Source: JAGMXM01 sp964458325 (lineage in GTDB: Bacteria > Verrucomicrobiota > Verrucomicrobiia > Limisphaerales > UBA1319). From it: a stretch of DNA of 23,990 nt. The position numbers were made by a program, and so were the translations under genes. Positions 20,415-23,990 of the stretch are shown piece after piece. How positions within the stretch are numbered: position 1 is the first letter of the stretch; each line of letters begins with the position of its first letter. The stretch covers positions 1-23,990 of the forward strand of contig CAYWIM010000076.1 of NCBI GenBank assembly GCA_964458325.1, written 5' to 3'. The notes beneath the pieces were generated by a model, which was given only the letters and a program-made list of their open reading frames with translations, was not told where the DNA came from and made no database searches.

Positions 20415-21851
20415 ATGAAGTCCGGTCTATTCTTGCTCCTGGTGTCGGGCATTGCCGCCGCAACGCTTGCATCCGAAGAGGGAGCACTTGTCACGGTCGT
20501 TCCCAAGCCCAGCCACGGCGTGCTGCTGAATCCGGGCAAGGGGTGGTCGGCGGGCGGGCTGCCGGAGCGGCATCCGCCGGAGGTGCTCGATCTCTTGGGC
20601 ATGGGCGTGATGCGCCTCGATTGGTCGAGCATCGAGCCCCAAGAAGGACAGTTCAACTGGGCCAATCTCGACCGTTTCCTCGATGCGTGGGGCAAGCTCG
20701 GCAAGGTGTGCAACATCGGGGTGATGTGCGCCAACACGCATGGACGCGATCCCGAAGGCTACGTCACGCCCCGCTGGGTGTTCGACGCGGGCGCTAAAAA
20801 GATCGAGATCATGCTCAATCCCGAACGCTCCACGACCGGCACGCCCGGCAAGAAGATCGCACCGGTGTTCGACGACCCTGTATTTCTGGACAAGTTCCAA
20901 AAGTTCCTCCGCGTATTCGCGCGGCGATACGATGGCGATCCGCGAATCGCCGTGCTCGATATCCGGTCGTACGGCAACTGGGGCGAGGCGCACATGCACC
21001 CGTTTGGCGTGCCGGACATCGCGCCCGAGAAGTTCCGACAGCACGTCCAGATGCACCTCGATGTGTTCCAGAGGACCCAGCTCTGCCTGTCGCGCAACGC
21101 GCACCTGGGCCGGTTCGGCCCGCTCCGCCCGATCTTCGACTGGGCAGTGCTCGAAAAGCACGTCGCCCCGCGCCGCGACGGTATCTGCGGGAACAGCGAC
21201 GGGATCGAGACTGCGATCGGCTTCGGGATCGCCCCCGGGGTATTCGAGCTGTTCGACAGCTATGACGGCGTCAAGGAGCGCGGCTGGTGGGAGGGGAGGA
21301 AGGACAAGAACGGCTGCGGCTTCACGCTCGAGGAGTGCATCGAGAACGGCAAGCCGACCTGGGTGGACCTGGGCCGGGGCGGGCAGTCGGGCCTCCGGAT
21401 GGTTCGCGAGAACCGCGCGCTCATCGATCGCCTCTCGAACCGAATCGGCTATCACTTCCACCTCCAACGGGCCGTGTTTCCTCGTCGAGCGCATCCGGGC
21501 GGATTCGATCTCGAGCTTGCCTGGACGAACCAGGGGGTGGCGCCCATCTACATTCCCTGCGCGGTTGCCGTCGCGTTGCTGGACGAGAGCGGGCAACGAG
21601 TGGCGACGATGTGGCCCGCCGAGTGCCGGCCGTCTCAATGGATGCCCGGCAAGCCGATCGCCGAGAGAGCCCGGGTATTGTTCCCGAATGCGCCCCTGGG
21701 CGAGCATCGGCTCGCGCTGGCGCTGACCCGCAAGCCGTGCGACACCACCCCCTGCGTCCGCCTTGGCACGGACCTGCCGACCGCGGAGGGTTGGTATGTC
21801 CTCGGCCGGATCGACCTTGCGCGGCCGCCAACAGCCGCACCGCGGCGATAG
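20415..21851 (+). CDS. Secreted DUF4832-type putative glycoside hydrolase
   Basis: 478 residues with signal peptide MKSGLFLLLVSGIAAATLAS. The N-terminal barrel begins VLLNPGKGWSAGGL and has MRLDWSSIEPQEGQFNWANL, the pattern of GH5/GH42-like clan A barrels, then VMCANTHGRDPEGYVTPRWV. A likely acid/base glutamate is in SYGNWGEAHMHPFG, and a second acidic region is ELFDSYDG. The C-terminal part from FHLQRAVFPRRAHPGGFDLE to GWYVLGRIDL is a beta-sandwich typical of DUF4832. The ATG at 20415 is chosen because it opens the signal peptide; a TACACT box lies 7 nt before it. The 133 bp upstream hold no other gene. Activity is not established for the family. Confidence 0.8.
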   Translation: MKSGLFLLLVSGIAAATLASEEGALVTVVPKPSHGVLLNPGKGWSAGGLPERHPPEVLDLLGMGVMRLDWSSIEPQEGQFNWANLDRFLDAWGKLGKVCNIGVMCANTHGRDPEGYVTPRWVFDAGAKKIEIMLNPERSTTGTPGKKIAPVFDDPVFLDKFQKFLRVFARRYDGDPRIAVLDIRSYGNWGEAHMHPFGVPDIAPEKFRQHVQMHLDVFQRTQLCLSRNAHLGRFGPLRPIFDWAVLEKHVAPRRDGICGNSDGIETAIGFGIAPGVFELFDSYDGVKERGWWEGRKDKNGCGFTLEECIENGKPTWVDLGRGGQSGLRMVRENRALIDRLSNRIGYHFHLQRAVFPRRAHPGGFDLELAWTNQGVAPIYIPCAVAVALLDESGQRVATMWPAECRPSQWMPGKPIAERARVLFPNAPLGEHRLALALTRKPCDTTPCVRLGTDLPTAEGWYVLGRIDLARPPTAAPRR

Positions 21852-21877
21852 TCCCAATCAGGCCGCTCGGCAAGCGT

Positions 21878-23494
21878 ATGATGAAAGGCTGTGCATGGGG
21901 ATGCGGAGGGGTGACACTGCTTTCCGTTCTGCTGATCGGACTGCTGTTTCTGGTCCTGGATCGAGTTCCACGAACTTACCCGCAGCCTGCCACCCGCATG
22001 GATCTGCCACAGCCCAGCGATTACGCCGTGTTCGACCTGGACGGATTCGAGTCGCCCTACATCGGTCACACAGGGAGTTGGGATGGCAAGGGCGGCGCCA
22101 TGTGGGGCGGATCGAAGGTGCCCGACCTCGAGAAGGAAGTCGGGATGGGGCTCCGCTGGACGTTCATGCCGGTCTACTGGAGCGCGATGGAGCCGGATGG
22201 TCCGGTGGATCTGAGCCGCGAAATCCCGCCTGCGTGGCAAGCTCTGGATGCGTTCGTGATCGAGGCCCAGAAACGCCGGCTGAACGTTCTGATGCAGGCG
22301 CCGGTTGTAGGCGGGAACGCATGCGGGCCACCCTCCTGGGCCGGCCGGCGCGAAAAGGGCAAATCCGCGCCTCTCGAAATGGAGGCATTGGCCGCTTTCG
22401 CCGGCAAACTCGCCCAACGATATCGTCCGGGCGGCACGCTTGCCGCATCTCGAGGGTGGGGATCTTCCTATGGCGTGCGCGCCTGGGAGCTCGACAACGA
22501 ACCGGAGATGTATCGGACGCACTGGAAAGGGCAGGCCGCCGATTACGCCGAATTCGTCACGCTCGCCGCCCTGCAAATCAAGGCGGCGGATCCCAAGGCC
22601 TTGATCCTTGCGCCTGCGCTTGCATCCGGAAAGCAAGGGCTTTCGTGGCTCGAATCCGGCCTCGATCCCGGAGCGATGGCGGGCTCACCCGTGTTTCGCG
22701 CCCGCGGCAAGCCGTATTCCATCGGGCCAGTCACTGACGTGGTGACCTTTCACAATTACGAGGGGCTCGATTCGTTTTTCGCGGGCGGACCGCGCACAGT
22801 GGGCCAGGTGTTCGAGAATGTGCGGTCCGTGTTCGAGAAGTGGGAGCAGCGCGCGCCAGGCTTCGAGTATTCGCGCAAGCAGGAGTATTGGCACACCGAA
22901 GGCAACTTCGATTTCATCGGCGCTCTCTCGGCTCAGCGCAGGGCTGCATGGAGGATGCAGTTTTTCACTCGGGCGTTTGCAGCGGGCGTGCGCAAGGTCT
23001 GCGTCATGGATGCTTCCGAGAAGGAACGGGCCGCCGTGCGCGCTTACGTTCGAATCCTTCCCTGGCCGTTCCCCATGCGCGCCGCCGACGCCGAGGCGAA
23101 GATCCTGTGCGGACGCGCCGCCGTGTTCCGGCATCGGGACGGCACGGAGCCCACCGCCAGCCAGGTGTGGATTTTGTGGGCCGATGCCGGCACTGGTAAG
23201 GCGCAAGTCGAAGTGCCTGTCTGCAGCGACCGGGTGCGCCTCGTCCATGTGGACGGCTCGGAATCGGCCACGAACACCCCCGGCCATCGGCTTGTCCTCG
23301 AGCTCGAAGGCGACCGCAAGATGGCGCCGCCGGTCATGGTCGTGGATCGAGCTGGGTCTTGGAAAAAGGCCGCTTCAACACGCGAAAGGCCGAACGCGCG
23401 GAAGCGGGCTAAAGCCCGCGCTCGAATCCTTCCGGACCGCGGACGCCTTCCAACCAGAGCCGCCGCGGCGCAGGCTGTTCTCCGTCCGCAGTAG
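21878..23494 (+). CDS. Membrane-anchored TIM-barrel protein, putative glycosidase
   Basis: 538 residues (or 537 from the next ATG). An N-terminal hydrophobic helix, GGVTLLSVLLIGLLFLVL (10-27), is a signal anchor or uncleaved signal. The body looks like a clan A glycoside hydrolase related to GH39/GH30-type barrels: MGLRWTFMPVYWSAMEPDGP, RAWELDNEPEMY with a likely acid/base glutamate in NEP, VTFHNYEG, and EYWHTEGNFDF with a likely nucleophile glutamate. A beta-sandwich follows (SQVWILWADAGTGKAQVEVP). The last 45 or so residues after MVVDRAGSW are rich in R, K and A and are encoded by a hairpin element (23404-23419) and flanking sequence, so the natural C terminus was probably altered. Substrate unknown. 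It is 26 bp after the DUF4832 gene, likely same operon. Confidence 0.75.
   Translation: MMKGCAWGCGGVTLLSVLLIGLLFLVLDRVPRTYPQPATRMDLPQPSDYAVFDLDGFESPYIGHTGSWDGKGGAMWGGSKVPDLEKEVGMGLRWTFMPVYWSAMEPDGPVDLSREIPPAWQALDAFVIEAQKRRLNVLMQAPVVGGNACGPPSWAGRREKGKSAPLEMEALAAFAGKLAQRYRPGGTLAASRGWGSSYGVRAWELDNEPEMYRTHWKGQAADYAEFVTLAALQIKAADPKALILAPALASGKQGLSWLESGLDPGAMAGSPVFRARGKPYSIGPVTDVVTFHNYEGLDSFFAGGPRTVGQVFENVRSVFEKWEQRAPGFEYSRKQEYWHTEGNFDFIGALSAQRRAAWRMQFFTRAFAAGVRKVCVMDASEKERAAVRAYVRILPWPFPMRAADAEAKILCGRAAVFRHRDGTEPTASQVWILWADAGTGKAQVEVPVCSDRVRLVHVDGSESATNTPGHRLVLELEGDRKMAPPVMVVDRAGSWKKAASTRERPNARKRAKARARILPDRGRLPTRAAAAQAVLRPQ
23404..23419. repeat. REP-like hairpin inside the 3' end of the glycosidase gene
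   Basis: GCGGGCT-AA-AGCCCGC is a short palindromic hairpin of a type scattered in many GC-rich environmental genomes (GCGGGCTAAAGCCCGC). It falls in the reading frame and codes for part of KRAKARAR. A weaker relative, GGCTTGAAAGCC, occurs in the gap near 23547-23558. Confidence 0.5.
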
Positions 23495-23604
23495 CGTGCA
23501 GCTCGATGCCCCTTCGTTCTCAGCACTTCGTGGTGAGATACAATCGGGGCTTGAAAGCCGCGGCTACGGTGGATCAAAGGCCAAGCCGGCCTCCTCACCG
23601 TGGG

Positions 23605-23633
23605 TTGGAACAGGACCTGTTCCTATCAATGAT
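23605..23633 (+). promoter_or_regulatory. Candidate promoter with a perfect 17-bp palindromic operator
   Basis: GGAACAGGACCTGTTCC (23607-23623) has two exact 8-bp arms around one base. It overlaps a -35-like TTGGAA (23605-23610); AATGAT (23628-23633) follows 17 nt later as -10. The start codon of the partial gene is about 60 nt further down. A repressor binding here would block RNA polymerase. No second copy was seen in the window. Confidence 0.5.
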
Positions 23634-23695
23634 GCGAAACCGGGCCAGATCCGGTATGGTGGATGGCCGGCAAGCGCAGGGTGATCGAGGCGAGC

Positions 23696-23990
23696 ATGAA
23701 AAGGATTCGCTGGTGGCACGGAAGGTGGCTGCTAATCGCGGCGGTGCTGGGCCTGTCGGTGGGCGGCAGCGGTCAGTGGGTCGATCGACGCCAGCAATCC
23801 TTCTCGCCAGCCATCGCCTTGCCTCATGGACTATCTCCGGGTGGAGTTGCCGCTCTCGGATCGATGGGGTGGGCAGGCAGTGGGCGGGCGAATCGAGCCG
23901 AGCCCGACGCCGGTTTATCGCCCAAGGCGGGCGCTGATGGGCAGTATCGGGTGATCGACGCCAGCCGGTATGACAGGCAGCTCCAGCGCG
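23696..23990 (+). CDS. Exported protein of unknown function, cut by the window end
   Basis: A frame with no stop runs from the ATG at 23696 to the edge (98 codons). GAGG stands 5 nt before the ATG. It begins MKRIRWWHGRWLLIAAVLGL then SVGGSGQWVD, a clear signal peptide or membrane anchor, and the last readable part is ADGQYRVIDASRYDRQLQR. In between (about 23815-23920) codon third positions look less GC-rich than in the other plus frame, which reads MDYLRVELPLSDRWGGQAV and PTPVYRPRR and looks more protein-like. Either the protein is as read or two compensating frameshifts are present. The family is not recognised. Confidence 0.5.
   Translation, partial: MKRIRWWHGRWLLIAAVLGLSVGGSGQWVDRRQQSFSPAIALPHGLSPGGVAALGSMGWAGSGRANRAEPDAGLSPKAGADGQYRVIDASRYDRQLQR

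Noticed and set aside
18011..20737. Minus-strand open frame of about 900 codons
   Set aside because: It is antisense to the sulfatase and beta-helix genes, which have clear signals, motifs and ribosome sites; the translation shows no domain.
23410..23440. tRNA-like T-arm sequence (GCTCGAATCC)
   Set aside because: No acceptor stem, D-arm or anticodon arm can be built around it; it is next to the REP-like hairpin.

Overview
The window is GC-rich bacterial chromosome, most likely from a Verrucomicrobiota member. The pointers are a pseudopilin with the [20 protein letters not shown] start and an H...ADGHA tail, a GntR-headed regulator with a LacI-like ligand domain, a relic of the secreted DGGGG-STGG-GQPDAG family, TSP3-type calcium repeats on a secreted enzyme, and Tat-tagged TIM-barrel isomerases. 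This placement is inferred from family habit and not from a phylogeny.

Layout. (1) 1-3390, plus strand: ribosomal protein L31 (rpmE), a strong terminator hairpin, release factor 1 (prfA), then an ATGA-coupled HAD phosphatase that reads without a stop into a Tat-signal TIM-barrel isomerase. The frame ends inside a repeat made of two-hairpin units (3140-3390). (2) 3391-5468: a YugP-type membrane zinc peptidase on the minus strand, then a small graveyard: a 3' remnant of a PIN/VapC toxin, an intact HicB antitoxin with a HicA toxin broken by one in-frame TGA, and a chimeric relic of secreted proteins with an in-frame TAA. (3) 5469-9883, minus strand: a SWIM/SNF2 helicase overlapping release factor 3 (prfC) by ATGA. 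(4) 10054-23494, plus strand: a glycan-use locus with regulator, pseudopilin, multidomain sialidase, N-acetylneuraminate lyase, N-acylglucosamine 2-epimerase, sulfatase, right-handed beta-helix protein, DUF4832-type putative glycosidase and a membrane-anchored TIM-barrel glycosidase-like protein. (5) 23495-23990: a promoter region with a perfect palindrome and the start of an exported protein cut by the window edge.

How the genes work together. The sialidase would free sialic acid outside the cell, NanA would split it to N-acetylmannosamine and pyruvate, and the epimerase would make N-acetylglucosamine. The sulfatase and the three following exported proteins would remove sulfate and other sugars from the same sialylated, sulfated glycan. 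No sialic acid transporter or N-acetylmannosamine kinase lies in the window. A motif, GGCTTG-(2 or 5)-AAGCAGGC, overlaps the -35 element of both the regulator promoter and the sialidase promoter and is a candidate operator.

Most notable: the two-hairpin repeat with a compensatory stem change and complementary loops; the nonsense-broken hicA beside intact hicB; the stop-less HAD/Tat-TIM frame; the terminator whose T-tract ends 5 nt before the prfA start; the shared motif; and several promoter-like boxes placed so close to start codons that leaderless transcripts are suggested.
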